DNA of 64,000 bases from Acinetobacter calcoaceticus DSM 30006 = CIP 81.8 (lineage in GTDB: Bacteria > Pseudomonadota > Gammaproteobacteria > Pseudomonadales > Moraxellaceae), in the NCBI RefSeq assembly GCF_000368965.1, contig NZ_KB849778.1, positions 124,001-188,000 of the forward strand, read 5' to 3'. Numbering within the stretch: the first letter of the stretch is position 1; each line of letters opens with the position of its first letter. The notes under the pieces were generated by a model, which had not been told where the DNA came from, searched no databases, and saw nothing but the letters and a program-made list of their open reading frames with translations. Shown here in pieces: positions 15,642 to 24,827 of this stretch. The position numbers were made by a program, and so were the translations under genes.

Positions 15642-16397
15642 TTAAGAATTACCACCACTCCCTTGCGCATCTTTTAGCCATTTTTTCTGCTGCTTATTCA
15701 ACTCTACTTTTTCAGCCAACTCTGGTCGACGTTCTAAAGTTCGTTGATACCGCTGCAAAAAGCGCCATTTTTCGATATTGCCATGATGTCCAGATTTTAA
15801 CACTTCTGGTACATCCAGCCCCTCAAAATGGTCTGGCTTTGTATATTGTGGACAATCTAAAAGACCATCAACAAAAGAATCTTGTACTGCTGACTGTTCA
15901 TCTGACATTACATTCGGCAAACGGCGAATAATACTGTCAAGTAACACCATAGCGGGCAGTTCACCACCAGATAAAACATAATCACCAATTGACCATTCCT
16001 GATCAACATATTGCTGGATCAAACGTTCATCCACTCCTTCATAACGTCCACACAGTACAATTAAGCCGTCGTAATCAACAAACTGCTGTACTGCCTGTTC
16101 ATCTAAGGTTTTGCCTTGTGGAGACATATACACTACAGGAACATGAACATATCCTGCTTGTGAGGCAAGCTGTTTAGCATGGTTAATTGCTTTCGCCAAA
16201 GGCTCAGCCATCATCACCATTCCAGGGCCACCACCAAATGGACGTTCATCCACTCTTCTGTAGTTTCCCTCAGCAAAATCACGTGGATTAATACAAGTAA
16301 CTTGTACAATATCCCGTTTTGCCGCACGTCCGCTGATGCCGTAGGCTGTAATCGCTTCAAACATTTCAGGAAAAAGCGTAATGACTGCAAAAAACAT
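15642..16397 (-). CDS. trmD: tRNA (guanine37-N1)-methyltransferase
   Basis: A 251-residue SPOUT-class methyltransferase that uses SAM to make m1G37 next to the anticodon, preventing frameshifting. The knot signature is [13 protein letters not shown] near residue 140, preceded by [10 protein letters not shown] and [17 protein letters not shown] 16397 is chosen over the adjacent GTG 16400; AGGAG is 6 nt upstream. Third gene of the operon, 42 bp after rimM. Confidence 0.97.
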   Translation of the reverse strand: MFFAVITLFPEMFEAITAYGISGRAAKRDIVQVTCINPRDFAEGNYRRVDERPFGGGPGMVMMAEPLAKAINHAKQLASQAGYVHVPVVYMSPQGKTLDEQAVQQFVDYDGLIVLCGRYEGVDERLIQQYVDQEWSIGDYVLSGGELPAMVLLDSIIRRLPNVMSDEQSAVQDSFVDGLLDCPQYTKPDHFEGLDVPEVLKSGHHGNIEKWRFLQRYQRTLERRPELAEKVELNKQQKKWLKDAQGSGGNS

Positions 16398-16439
16398 CAC
16401 AGACTCCTCTATTTTCCTGCTGTATTAATCCTAAAAGGA

Positions 16440-16988
16440 TTAATAATCTACGCCCCAATTGACGTAAATACGACCAGCTTCAAGATCAACACGTTGTACT
16501 ACATCTTTATGCCAAGGAATCATGCGTTCTTCTGAATCAATGCTGTCTGGGGTAGCATGCACCACCATCACATCATTGGCTCCAGTTTCAAACAACTCAT
16601 GAATTTTACCTAAGTTTACTTCCTGTTCTTCATCATCCAGACCTAACACTATTAAGCCTTTTAAATCTGACCAGTAGTACTCATCTACATCTGCTTTTGG
16701 CAGTTGAGACTTAGCAACCCAGATATTAGCGCCAACCAAGTTTTCTGCTCCAGTGCGATCACTCACACCTTTCAAAGCAACAACTAGACCTTTGCCATGT
16801 GGTTTCCAACGTTTTACATCTATTGTTTGCCAACCGGCCTTGGTCTCAATGTACCAAGGCAGGTAGTCAAACATATTGCTCATGGGTTCTGTATTTGAAT
16901 ACACCCAGAGCCACCCATTCAATCCATAAGCTGAACGTAACTGTCCAATCTGAATACGATCTTCGGGAACATTCTGTGTTGATGTCAT
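16440..16988 (-). CDS. rimM: ribosome maturation factor RimM
   Basis: A 182-residue two-domain protein that binds S19 in the 30S head during assembly. The N-terminal barrel begins IQIGQLRSAYGLNGWLWV, and a PRC-barrel follows with YYWSDLKGLIV and LFETGANDVMVV, ending in IYVNWGVDY. It lies 21 bp after rpsP in the conserved order rpsP-rimM-trmD-rplS. Confidence 0.96.
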   Translation of the reverse strand: MTSTQNVPEDRIQIGQLRSAYGLNGWLWVYSNTEPMSNMFDYLPWYIETKAGWQTIDVKRWKPHGKGLVVALKGVSDRTGAENLVGANIWVAKSQLPKADVDEYYWSDLKGLIVLGLDDEEQEVNLGKIHELFETGANDVMVVHATPDSIDSEERMIPWHKDVVQRVDLEAGRIYVNWGVDY

Positions 16989-17009
16989 GGGTTACCTACT
17001 ACAAAAAAA

Positions 17010-17261
17010 TTATGCAGTAGCTTTTTTAGCTTGAGCAGCTAAAGAAGCAACACGTTCAGAAGGTTGAGCACCTTGAGAAACCCAGTGAGCAAAACGGTCT
17101 GCATCTAAACGAAGTTTTTCTGCTTGACCTTGTGCAGTTGGGTTAAAGAAACCGATACGCTCGATGAAACGACCATCACGTGCATTGCGGCTATCAGTCA
17201 CAACGATTTGATAGAATGGACGTTTTTTTGCGCCGCCACGTGCTAAACGAATAACAACCAT
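17010..17261 (-). CDS. rpsP: 30S ribosomal protein S16
   Basis: An 83-residue basic protein, recognised as S16 ([34 protein letters not shown]). ATG 17261 is the usual S16 start; the frame is open 18 codons further upstream, which is leader. First gene of the operon; a candidate promoter with an inverted repeat is about 80 bp upstream. Confidence 0.97.
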   Translation of the reverse strand: MVVIRLARGGAKKRPFYQIVVTDSRNARDGRFIERIGFFNPTAQGQAEKLRLDADRFAHWVSQGAQPSERVASLAAQAKKATA

Positions 17262-17333
17262 GATAAAAGCCTTATAATTCTTACGGATTATCCCTGCGCC
17301 GACCATCGGCAACACTTCAAACCCCTTTCATAG

Positions 17334-17362
17334 AGGGCGACATTCTACGTGATTTTCGCCCT
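17334..17362 (-). promoter_or_regulatory. candidate rpsP promoter bracketed by an inverted repeat
   Basis: On the minus strand AGGGCGA (17356-17362) and TCGCCCT (17334-17340) form a perfect 7-bp inverted repeat. Between them is TAGAAT (17342-17347), a 5/6 match to the -10 consensus, 81 bp before the rpsP ATG. The -35 region is poor. The repeat could be an operator or a 5' leader hairpin; neither is shown. Confidence 0.4.
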
Positions 17363-17407
17363 GAAAGAAAGATTATTTTTTGAGTTATCCGCAGTTTTGA
17401 ATTTAAA

Positions 17408-17830
17408 TTAACGTCTATCCCAATTCGAAGTAGTAGAGGTTGTACAAGACTGGCCTTTAGTCCAACATTTTTGCCCTTCACTGTTCAAAAGTACAGTTCC
17501 ATTTCCAGCTTGAATCGTAGTTGTTTTAGGAGTTGCAGTAAGCGTCCATGTTTGATCATTAACATTTAAAGCAATTCTATAAACTGCATTTGAGGTGGGA
17601 TAGTCTTTACTTGTCAACCCGTTATCTAGCGTTGCATTTGTATAGTGATGATTAATAGCATAATAACTTTGGAGACGCTGTGCAGTTTGCATCATTTCAC
17701 TTTGCACATCTGCGCGATTTCCACGAATTTTATACTGAGTATATGAGGGATAGGCAAGTGCTGCCAAAATTGCAATAATGGCAACAACAATCATTAATTC
17801 TATGAGGGTAAAACCTTCATACTTTTTCAT
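17408..17830 (-). CDS. pilE: type IV minor pilin, PilE-like (ComF of A. baylyi)
   Basis: A 140-residue type IV pilin-like protein. The class III leader is very short (MKKYEG), cut before Phe in [18 protein letters not shown], with Glu5 of the mature protein present. A C-terminal Cys pair (KCWTKGQSC) gives a short disulfide loop. ATG 17830 overlaps the preceding stop as TAATG, suggesting translational coupling; an ATG two codons earlier is the alternative. It is the last gene of the minor pilin operon and matches the position of comF in A. baylyi. It would be inserted in or near the pilus tip. Confidence 0.88.
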   Translation of the reverse strand: MKKYEGFTLIELMIVVAIIAILAALAYPSYTQYKIRGNRADVQSEMMQTAQRLQSYYAINHHYTNATLDNGLTSKDYPTSNAVYRIALNVNDQTWTLTATPKTTTIQAGNGTVLLNSEGQKCWTKGQSCTTSTTSNWDRR

Positions 17831-18393
17831 TACCATGTCTCACTACTACTGCCACAGTTTGTATATCCACTGACTACATTTTTAACTTTTGTCATACAAC
17901 GAAAACCGTCGCTGTTTATAAGTAAATCATAGTTATTAGCTTGCTTAGGTTCACCACTACTATCCTTAGCCCTTTCCACAGTAATAACCCAGTTTAGGCC
18001 TTGGACTTTCGCTGAATCTGCCGTCTCTTTATCATCAGAGTCCTTTAAAATAGATAAAGGTAAATGTTGAGTACTGTCTAATAACGTCAGTGTGTACTTT
18101 GCAGTTGTTGACGTCGCATCCAGCGGTAACAACAAACTACCAGTTGTTTTATCATAGGGAGTAACCGTTCCAGCATTATAAAGATAAGTCGCATCAAAAC
18201 CTTTATAGCTAAAGTTTTTAGCTTTAAAGCGCTCTAACTCCGTAGCAATACGCTGAGCCTCTTGTTTTGCTACTGCCAGGTCTTTTTTTTCAAAGTATCG
18301 CGTATAACTTGGATACGCGATAGCAGCCAAAATCGCAATAATCACCACAGCGACCATTAACTCAATTAAGGTAAAAGCTCGTTGTTTCAACAT
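17830..18393 (-). CDS. type IV minor pilin, PilE-like (ComE of A. baylyi)
   Basis: A 187-residue pilin-like protein with leader MLKQRA cut before FTLIELMVAVVIIAILAAIAYPSYTRYF; Ala occupies the -1 position where Gly is usual. Glu5 is present. The globular domain has two C-terminal cysteines (RCMTKV and TNCGSS). It lies 8 bp after pilY1 and overlaps the next pilin by one base. Position equals comE in A. baylyi. The Ala at -1 is tolerated by some prepilin peptidases, so processing is likely but less certain. Confidence 0.85.
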   Translation of the reverse strand: MLKQRAFTLIELMVAVVIIAILAAIAYPSYTRYFEKKDLAVAKQEAQRIATELERFKAKNFSYKGFDATYLYNAGTVTPYDKTTGSLLLPLDATSTTAKYTLTLLDSTQHLPLSILKDSDDKETADSAKVQGLNWVITVERAKDSSGEPKQANNYDLLINSDGFRCMTKVKNVVSGYTNCGSSSETW

Positions 18394-18401
18394 GACTTCC
18401 C

Positions 18402-21400
18402 CTAGCGAGTTTCATACCAGCGTAAATGTTGTAACTTCGCAGTGGTACTAAATAACTGACATTGTGGTAAGTTTTTATTAGCAGTATTTGAACAATCACT
18501 ACCCGAAGTCACATTTTTCATCAGTACACTACTAGTACTATTACCATCAGTATAATCACCAATACCTGTACCCAAAATACCCGCACCCAGATTTGTACTA
18601 TTTGGTTGCGTTGTGGTGGCACTATAAAAATTACATTTTCCTGTCGGCAAACAGAATTGATAAAGCTTAGAATCACCCTTTACCCCAGCACCACAAGAAC
18701 CACCAATACCATTACCATCACGGTAAAATACATTGACATAAAGCATGCCATCTAATGCATAGAGCCCATTCATGCCTTTATATACACCAGCACTATTAGA
18801 ATATGTATATTTCCAACCATCATTCGCAACTACGCTCACCCCATTTTGATAAATATCACCAGCAAAACTAGCTGTAAAATATGTATTTAAATTCCTAAGA
18901 GTAGCAATATTTTTGGTCGTTAAATCAGTATCTACTAAGCTATACAAATTAGTTTTGACTACATCTTTATCAAAAACAACAAATACACCATCATTTGCAC
19001 TTGTTGAAGCAGTCGCATTATTTGTACCAACAACGCCTGATAAGGGAGAACTACGGTTACCCGAACTGAGCGCAACACCCCCAACAAGTGAACCATTGTC
19101 ATCCTTAGAGACAGAGAAACTTGGTATTTCATAAAAACGTGGGCTCGTACCATCATTATCAACATGCTGATTAAGCAAACGTACTACATGGGTTACAAAA
19201 TTTCCTTTTTTGGCTGCGGCATTATCACCAGTTGCATTGTTATTTAAGTCAATGCGAAAAGCCTGCCCACCCAAGTCCCCAAAATACAAATGATCAACTA
19301 AACCGTCACTGTCACGATCTACAGCATTAATTTGACTAACTACACTGTATTTTAAATCACTATTTTCAGTATGTGCTTGAGCACCTTTATCTGCAGATGC
19401 ATTAGCACTTGACCACCAAAGTAAATCACCATTGTTGGCATCAAACATATAGACGCCTGCACCTTTATTATTGGTCTGATCATAAGCTGGATTTTCATAA
19501 CCCGCGTCATAACCACCGCCAACAAACATCACTAGTTTTTTCTTACCGCCAAAATTAACATAAGCAATGGTCGGTTTTGACCAACTTTGTCCCATATAAC
19601 TGAGTGCATTATCAGTATTTGGTGTTTGATCGGCATTGATTGCACCATCTGGGTTAATATGAAATTTGAGTTTAGGATTGGTTAAATCAGACAAGTCCAA
19701 TGCATAGTAGCTGCGTCCCCCCATACGTAAACCACCATACACCCATTGCAAACCTTTTAAGGCAATTTCATCGCCACTGGTGCTATCAGTTATAGTACGT
19801 CCAGAATTATTTACCGTCAGTGTTCCATCTGCTTTTGCAACATATTGCGTGTGTGCAGTCCAAGGACCATCTATGCCATAGAGTAATTCAGGGCTACTGG
19901 TTTTTTCTTGTAAAAAAGCAGTTCTTTGTTTTTCACTTTGCATCATTTCATTTGGCACAAAAGCAAAAACCTCTTCACCCTCCTTACGATCAGTATTACC
20001 ATTTTTTACCTTTACGACATGCAAAATACCCTGTGTTGTGCCAAATAATAAATAATCTTGCCGGCTTGTAGTATCCAATTGCCCATTTGTAACCGTAATT
20101 TTACCCTCTTGAGTCAACAGAATTGGCGTGGAATGCATAACTGCACCGATTTGACGCAAATCAACTGTTTTACCAATAAAATCTGCTAATTGAGCATCTC
20201 CAGCTATTGGGACGTTGTAACCCAACAAATTCAACCAATAATTTTTTTGTGGATCATTTCTAAAAAGAGCCGAAACATTGGGGTCCACTGCAAATAAATT
20301 TTGTAAATCTATTTTCTTCAATGTGTTAATTTCATTTGCAGTATAAGGTGTCTCACTCCCTGTAATTTCTCGATTGGTATAAATTGTCCGCTTCACATTA
20401 TTATCTACAATACCTAGCGGTAATCGACCAGTAACTCCATCCCCATCACTATCATTCCAAATCCCTGTAGTATTTTTATTAAGTGCCCCATTCGTATCAA
20501 ATAATTTAGCTGTTTTATCTGCACCACGAATCTCACCACTAACTACATGATACTTATTCATATTTCCTGCCCACATTTGAGTATTATCCTGTGGTTTTGG
20601 AATAAAAGAGGCATAGTAAGCATAAGGCTGGATACGTAATGGATTTAATACATCTTGCGGTAATGTTGGAGAACCTGTGGTGACAGAATCAAAAGTTGGT
20701 TTTACTTCATCCACAAAATTAACAATACTTTGTGCAATCTGCGCTGGATTAGATGCTGAATACCACCCCCCTTTACCATATATCCCCCAAAGTGCAGTAT
20801 TGGTAATATCAGCTTTGGTTGCCCCACCACCACCTGCATAATCATTTGTAATTACATTAGCATTATAAGCATCAACAATTTCTTTTTTATTTGCAGCATT
20901 ATCTAAGTTGCGATCGTAAGCATAACCATTATCTAAAAGCTGTTGATAAAACTTACCAAAACCAACAGCAGCAGTTTTTATCACTGGACGTGTAGTCGTG
21001 CCTGTTGCTAAAGTTCGAGCAAACTCTTCAATACATTGCCAAGGTGCATCACTTTCGGGACTCACCAATGTCGTTCCACTGGAACTAGTTGTAGCTTGAT
21101 AGAAATCTGTTCGTTTACAGCTAAAGATATTACCAACACTACTTTGCATTTTAGACTGGGGATTATAACTAGATCCTTGAGTTGGACCACCATCAGTCAA
21201 TGCATAAATACCGTTACCATTACAACTTGAAGTATCTGAGCCAATAGTCGTTAGTAAAGATTGTGCTGCAACCGCATAAGCATTACCTGTTGGGGTATAA
21301 TTATTTGCATTTATTCCTGCAATTTTAGAGAGCATACATTGCCGTTGTGTAAAACTCCCCCCACATTCTGTTGCCACCGCATCTAAACGACGGACAGGTA

Positions 21401-22088
21401 ATAAAACAGTACCGCCATTGGTGCCTGAAAAATCGGTTAAACCAGCAATAATGTTATCGCCCAACTTTGCACTACCATTACGCCCTAACAATACATCAAA
21501 TAATCCGTCTTTCAGTTTAGTAATACGATCATAATATTTTGTAGCTCCAACAAGTTCAGATTTATAATAAAAACAAGTCGAAGAACTACTCGAACAGCTA
21601 TTACTTCCTGTTGCAGTCGTAACTGCTGTATAAGCTGTAAGTGAAGTAGAAGTAGGGGCTAAAATAGTAACTGTACAATCAGCAGAATTTGTCGATGAAG
21701 GTCCACAAGCAGCCCAGCTCGTTGTACTACCACTTTTTGTTCTCTTATAGTAATAAACACGCTGATTTGTACCACCCGTTTGGCAATAAGATCTTGCATA
21801 AGTAGGAATAGTTTGTCCATTAAAAGTATTACTAGATGTATCAGTTGTTGTAGGGACTGTTAACGAACTTTCCGATACTGAAGCATCACAAGCATCTTTA
21901 AAATTATTTGATGCTTTCATACTTATTGATGTATCTAGTAAAAACATAATTCGGGTTTTACCACCACCCGTCCCGACACTGTAAATATCAATATCACTTG
22001 CATAGCCCGAAACACTATAACAAGTAGTAAATGTCATTAATGCTGACAACGTTATAGAAAGTATTTTTTTCTGATTCAAATTCATCAT
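18402..22088 (-). CDS. pilY1: PilY1 pilus tip adhesin (ComC)
   Basis: A 1228-residue protein. Start ATG 22088 (MMNLNQ) is preferred; the frame is open 23 codons further, into the end of pilX. A signal peptide ends near GYASD (about residue 31). A von Willebrand A-like domain follows at once with the MIDAS motif DTSIS (residues 52-56). The C-terminal half is the PilY1 beta-propeller (VYGGLRMGGRSYYALDL, GGGYDAGYENP), with an EF-hand-like calcium loop DRDSDGLVD near residue 922 and a second DSDGDG near 544. PilY1 sits at the tip, supports pilus extension and adhesion, and in A. baylyi ComC is needed for DNA uptake. Ser/Thr-rich low-complexity sequence at residues 60-160 looks variable. Confidence 0.92.
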   Translation of the reverse strand: MMNLNQKKILSITLSALMTFTTCYSVSGYASDIDIYSVGTGGGKTRIMFLLDTSISMKASNNFKDACDASVSESSLTVPTTTDTSSNTFNGQTIPTYARSYCQTGGTNQRVYYYKRTKSGSTTSWAACGPSSTNSADCTVTILAPTSTSLTAYTAVTTATGSNSCSSSSSTCFYYKSELVGATKYYDRITKLKDGLFDVLLGRNGSAKLGDNIIAGLTDFSGTNGGTVLLPVRRLDAVATECGGSFTQRQCMLSKIAGINANNYTPTGNAYAVAAQSLLTTIGSDTSSCNGNGIYALTDGGPTQGSSYNPQSKMQSSVGNIFSCKRTDFYQATTSSSGTTLVSPESDAPWQCIEEFARTLATGTTTRPVIKTAAVGFGKFYQQLLDNGYAYDRNLDNAANKKEIVDAYNANVITNDYAGGGGATKADITNTALWGIYGKGGWYSASNPAQIAQSIVNFVDEVKPTFDSVTTGSPTLPQDVLNPLRIQPYAYYASFIPKPQDNTQMWAGNMNKYHVVSGEIRGADKTAKLFDTNGALNKNTTGIWNDSDGDGVTGRLPLGIVDNNVKRTIYTNREITGSETPYTANEINTLKKIDLQNLFAVDPNVSALFRNDPQKNYWLNLLGYNVPIAGDAQLADFIGKTVDLRQIGAVMHSTPILLTQEGKITVTNGQLDTTSRQDYLLFGTTQGILHVVKVKNGNTDRKEGEEVFAFVPNEMMQSEKQRTAFLQEKTSSPELLYGIDGPWTAHTQYVAKADGTLTVNNSGRTITDSTSGDEIALKGLQWVYGGLRMGGRSYYALDLSDLTNPKLKFHINPDGAINADQTPNTDNALSYMGQSWSKPTIAYVNFGGKKKLVMFVGGGYDAGYENPAYDQTNNKGAGVYMFDANNGDLLWWSSANASADKGAQAHTENSDLKYSVVSQINAVDRDSDGLVDHLYFGDLGGQAFRIDLNNNATGDNAAAKKGNFVTHVVRLLNQHVDNDGTSPRFYEIPSFSVSKDDNGSLVGGVALSSGNRSSPLSGVVGTNNATASTSANDGVFVVFDKDVVKTNLYSLVDTDLTTKNIATLRNLNTYFTASFAGDIYQNGVSVVANDGWKYTYSNSAGVYKGMNGLYALDGMLYVNVFYRDGNGIGGSCGAGVKGDSKLYQFCLPTGKCNFYSATTTQPNSTNLGAGILGTGIGDYTDGNSTSSVLMKNVTSGSDCSNTANKNLPQCQLFSTTAKLQHLRWYETR

Positions 22089-22113
22089 TTTTTCAATCCC
22101 CAATCTTTCTGTA

Positions 22114-22803
22114 TCACGATGCCAACTTAGGCGAACCACCAACGGTATAATCTGCATGTTGCATGTTATAAGGTATGTTTAATCCATCAAAACAAGCTCC
22201 CACCAAAGAAGCACGTTGTTTAAAACAATTTTCTATTTGTGAGCTACTCGCCCCAGCAAAACTTGGCAACACAGAAATAACGGTTGCTCCAATATTATTC
22301 GAAATACTTGGGATACTACTTTGCCCTTGGCTCGTACCTAGAGGCACATTGCCAAAAGGGCTGGCGGTGGTTGCAGCACGAGTTAAATACACCTGAGATA
22401 AAACAGCTGAACGCCCTGTTGCAAACCAGTTTGATTTACAAAAACCAGTTACCCCAATTTTCGTTGTGCTACCATCGGAAGTAATCGCACTTGCATTTTG
22501 TAAACTAAAGAATGTACTTCCCGATGCCTTATAACAAAACACCAATTCATCTTGTGCATTATCTACCGAGTTAAAATAGGCAAACATGCCATTTAAAGCC
22601 AGTTGCTGGTCAATCTTTGCTGGGTTCTCAATATTAAATAATGCTGCATCAGAGTTTTCGAGCAATAAGGCATTTACTTGACTATTTGTCGCAATTTTTA
22701 AGCCTAATATCCCCGATTTAATGGCAAGTGTTCCCAACAAAGTGACCATAATTAAAATAATCAGAACAACAATGAGTGTTGCACCGCGCTGCTTTGTTCT
22801 CAT
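22114..22803 (-). CDS. pilX: type IV minor pilin PilX
   Basis: A 229-residue protein with leader MRTKQRG cut before ATLIVVLIILIMVTLLG; position 5 of the mature part is not Glu, as is usual for PilX, the subunit thought to cap the tip complex. It has four cysteines (FCYK, GFCKS, ENCFK, GACFD). It shares an ATGA stop-start overlap with pilW and is 25 bp before pilY1. Confidence 0.87.
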   Translation of the reverse strand: MRTKQRGATLIVVLIILIMVTLLGTLAIKSGILGLKIATNSQVNALLLENSDAALFNIENPAKIDQQLALNGMFAYFNSVDNAQDELVFCYKASGSTFFSLQNASAITSDGSTTKIGVTGFCKSNWFATGRSAVLSQVYLTRAATTASPFGNVPLGTSQGQSSIPSISNNIGATVISVLPSFAGASSSQIENCFKQRASLVGACFDGLNIPYNMQHADYTVGGSPKLAS

Positions 22804-23717
22804 GATGCCCCCAATGTGTTTCTTAATGCCACCACCTGACTTACAGCCTGTCGTAAATATTTTTGATTGACTGCATCTGTTCCACTTAGTGTCACAGTCT
22901 GCCCTGCCAATTTAAATATCTTTTGGGTGTTTACATTTGAATCAGAACCGATTTTTCCAGTTGAACGTGCTAAAACCCCTATTTCAACTGAAACTACTTG
23001 TAAATATTCTTTTGGTTCAGTAACACTACTGCCCATAGCTGCTTTATATTCATCTAAAGTCATATAACGTAAGTTATTATTTACTAAATTTTTAATTCCT
23101 AATCGCACTTTGAAAACATCAATATATTGCATAATTTGCTGAGCATTATTATCTAACCCAGTAATGGCCGTATCACCAGTTGCATACCATCCAGCATCAC
23201 AAGCCAATGAATAAGAAACTGGCTCACCTGTAGGCTTGTTAATCTCTTTTAAGAAATAGCGTTGCACAATAGTTTTAGACTGTGCACTGGTAATCGAATT
23301 CCCTTCACAATCTATAATTTCATTTGCAGCAGGCACATATTGAATAGTTAATTGGTCACTTTTCCCTGAAGTGTTGTCAGTATCTTTATTCTGTAAAGAT
23401 ACAAATTTAGTTTCTAAATCAGTAATATTCTGCAAAGCTATAGGAAGGTTTTCTTTAGCGAAAATAATACCTGAACCGATCACTTTATTATTTACATATT
23501 GACTGGATACAGTATTCAAATTGGTATGGCGTAAATCATATGTTAAGGATGAGAGTCCAAAATTGGCATTTTGCTGCAAGCCCCCTAAACTACTTTGTAG
23601 TCCCATTGATCGCTGGCTACTTAAAAAAACAGCAAGCCCTGCAGCAACAATAAGTAAACCAAGTGCTAAAGCAACCATGAGTTCAATCAGAGTAAAAGCT
23701 TGTTGAGGTTTAATCAT
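22800..23717 (-). CDS. pilW: type IV minor pilin PilW (ComB)
   Basis: A 305-residue large minor pilin. ATG 23717 gives leader MIKPQQA cut before FTLIELMVALALGLLIVAAG; the frame is open 27 codons further into pilV but that is overlap. Glu5 is present; -1 is Ala. The globular domain carries IDCEG and LACDAGW. It overlaps the pilV end by 8 bp and the pilX start by 4 bp, so translation is coupled. Confidence 0.87.
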   Translation of the reverse strand: MIKPQQAFTLIELMVALALGLLIVAAGLAVFLSSQRSMGLQSSLGGLQQNANFGLSSLTYDLRHTNLNTVSSQYVNNKVIGSGIIFAKENLPIALQNITDLETKFVSLQNKDTDNTSGKSDQLTIQYVPAANEIIDCEGNSITSAQSKTIVQRYFLKEINKPTGEPVSYSLACDAGWYATGDTAITGLDNNAQQIMQYIDVFKVRLGIKNLVNNNLRYMTLDEYKAAMGSSVTEPKEYLQVVSVEIGVLARSTGKIGSDSNVNTQKIFKLAGQTVTLSGTDAVNQKYLRQAVSQVVALRNTLGAS

Positions 23718-24201
23718 GGTTATAAACCTCCATAATGATACATTTGGCATCAGGTACATAGGCTGTGCCATTGGTACAATTTGAACCACTACTCCCATCT
23801 GTAGCTGTTGTACCGCTCCATGCTATATATATACATTGGCGAGTTAACGTAGAGCCTTTACAATTCAACACTGCAAGACTCATACCTAAGTCTGTAGCAC
23901 GTTGTTTGACCTGAGCATAATCATACTTCGCCATATTAGCAGCACTACAAAAACCAGCAGAACAATTCGTTAATGTTTCGCCTTCGCCAAGATCTACATA
24001 ACTATTTAAACCAGTACGGTTCACACGCATGCGCTCTGCCAAGTCTCGGGCAATATTAGTTGCTTGAATGTTCTGACCTGCTTCAGTACTCGCAGCAACT
24101 GCTCGCACTTGTAAAGCAACAAAACCAAGTACAGCAATACTTAATAAAAGTAGTGCAACAAGCACCTCCATCAAACCAGCACCTTTTTGAGTCGTTATCA
24201 T
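23710..24201 (-). CDS. pilV: type IV minor pilin PilV
   Basis: A 163-residue minor pilin with leader MITTQKGAG before LMEVLVALLLLSIAVLGFVALQ, the PilV pattern where Glu5 is kept as MEV. ATG 24201 follows GGAG by 9 nt; an in-frame TTG at 24216 is rejected. Cysteines at NCSAGFC, LNCKG, RQCIY, SNCTNG and AKCIIM suggest several disulfides. Second gene of the operon. Confidence 0.86.
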   Translation of the reverse strand: MITTQKGAGLMEVLVALLLLSIAVLGFVALQVRAVAASTEAGQNIQATNIARDLAERMRVNRTGLNSYVDLGEGETLTNCSAGFCSAANMAKYDYAQVKQRATDLGMSLAVLNCKGSTLTRQCIYIAWSGTTATDGSSGSNCTNGTAYVPDAKCIIMEVYNHD

Positions 24202-24216
24202 TGTTATTTTCTCCAA

Positions 24217-24657
24217 TTAACCTGGACAACTGGTTGCCGATTTATCGTAAAAAACGATGCCATCTTTTTGCACATAAATATAGGATTTTAAAGTGTTATC
24301 TGAAGTATGTTGAAATACAAAACATAAGTTTGTAGTTGCTGTAGATTGTCCCTGACGGTTATACGTAATACTTGCAGCACCAGTGTATTTCTCAACGTGG
24401 TTAGAAGGTATCCATTTTTTATAAAAGGTTGTCACGCTACTATCTAAAGCCAACACTCGATTAGTTTGTTTAAATACAGCTTCTGAACGAGTTTCAGCCA
24501 GTAAGTTAACAAAATTGCCAGTATCAACACTCAATTCATTTCTACGAATCGTTTGAGTAAAAGACGGCGCAGCCATCATTGCGATAATAGCCATTACCGC
24601 AATCGTCACCATGAGCTCAACCAAGGTGAACCCTTCTTGCGGAATAATTCCCCTCAT
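24217..24657 (-). CDS. fimU: type IV minor pilin FimU/FimT-like
   Basis: A 146-residue pseudopilin with leader MRGIIPQEG before FTLVELMVTIAVMAIIAMMAAPSF (GspH/FimT family). ATG 24657 is used; the TTG at 24672 is an unlikely start. Two cysteines near the end (NLCFVF and TSCPG). It heads the operon fimU-pilV-pilW-pilX-pilY1-pilE-pilE. FimU primes pilus assembly with PilV, PilW and PilX. I could not identify its promoter in the 94 bp up to the ispH terminator. Confidence 0.85.
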   Translation of the reverse strand: MRGIIPQEGFTLVELMVTIAVMAIIAMMAAPSFTQTIRRNELSVDTGNFVNLLAETRSEAVFKQTNRVLALDSSVTTFYKKWIPSNHVEKYTGAASITYNRQGQSTATTNLCFVFQHTSDNTLKSYIYVQKDGIVFYDKSATSCPG

Positions 24658-24751
24658 CCCCAGATACCCCAAATAAACTTAAAAATTTTTATTTATTATT
24701 TAAATTTTACGGTTTAGATTTACAAAACAAATACAAAGCAGATAAAGGGTA

Positions 24752-24791
24752 TAAAAAAACAGATAACTGTCATATCAACAATTATCTGTTT
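24752..24791 (-). terminator. intrinsic terminator of ispH
   Basis: A 10-bp stem (24757-24766 with 24782-24791, 15-nt loop) is followed on the minus strand by TTTTTTTAT. It lies 37 bp past the ispH stop. Confidence 0.75.
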
Positions 24792-24827
24792 AACTTTTTA
24801 AAATCAGTATGTTAAATAAGTCACATT

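Noticed and set aside
17010..17315. Longer S16 start 18 codons upstream
   Set aside because: The extra sequence is not part of S16 and overlaps the probable leader; ATG 17261 gives the usual 83-residue protein.
17380..17395. DnaA-box-like TTATCCGCA before pilE
   Set aside because: One mismatch at a conserved position and no neighbouring site.
17830..24657. Minor pilin operon as a type II secretion pseudopilin cluster
   Set aside because: PilY1, PilW and PilX are type IV pilus-specific, and no gsp secretion genes are present.
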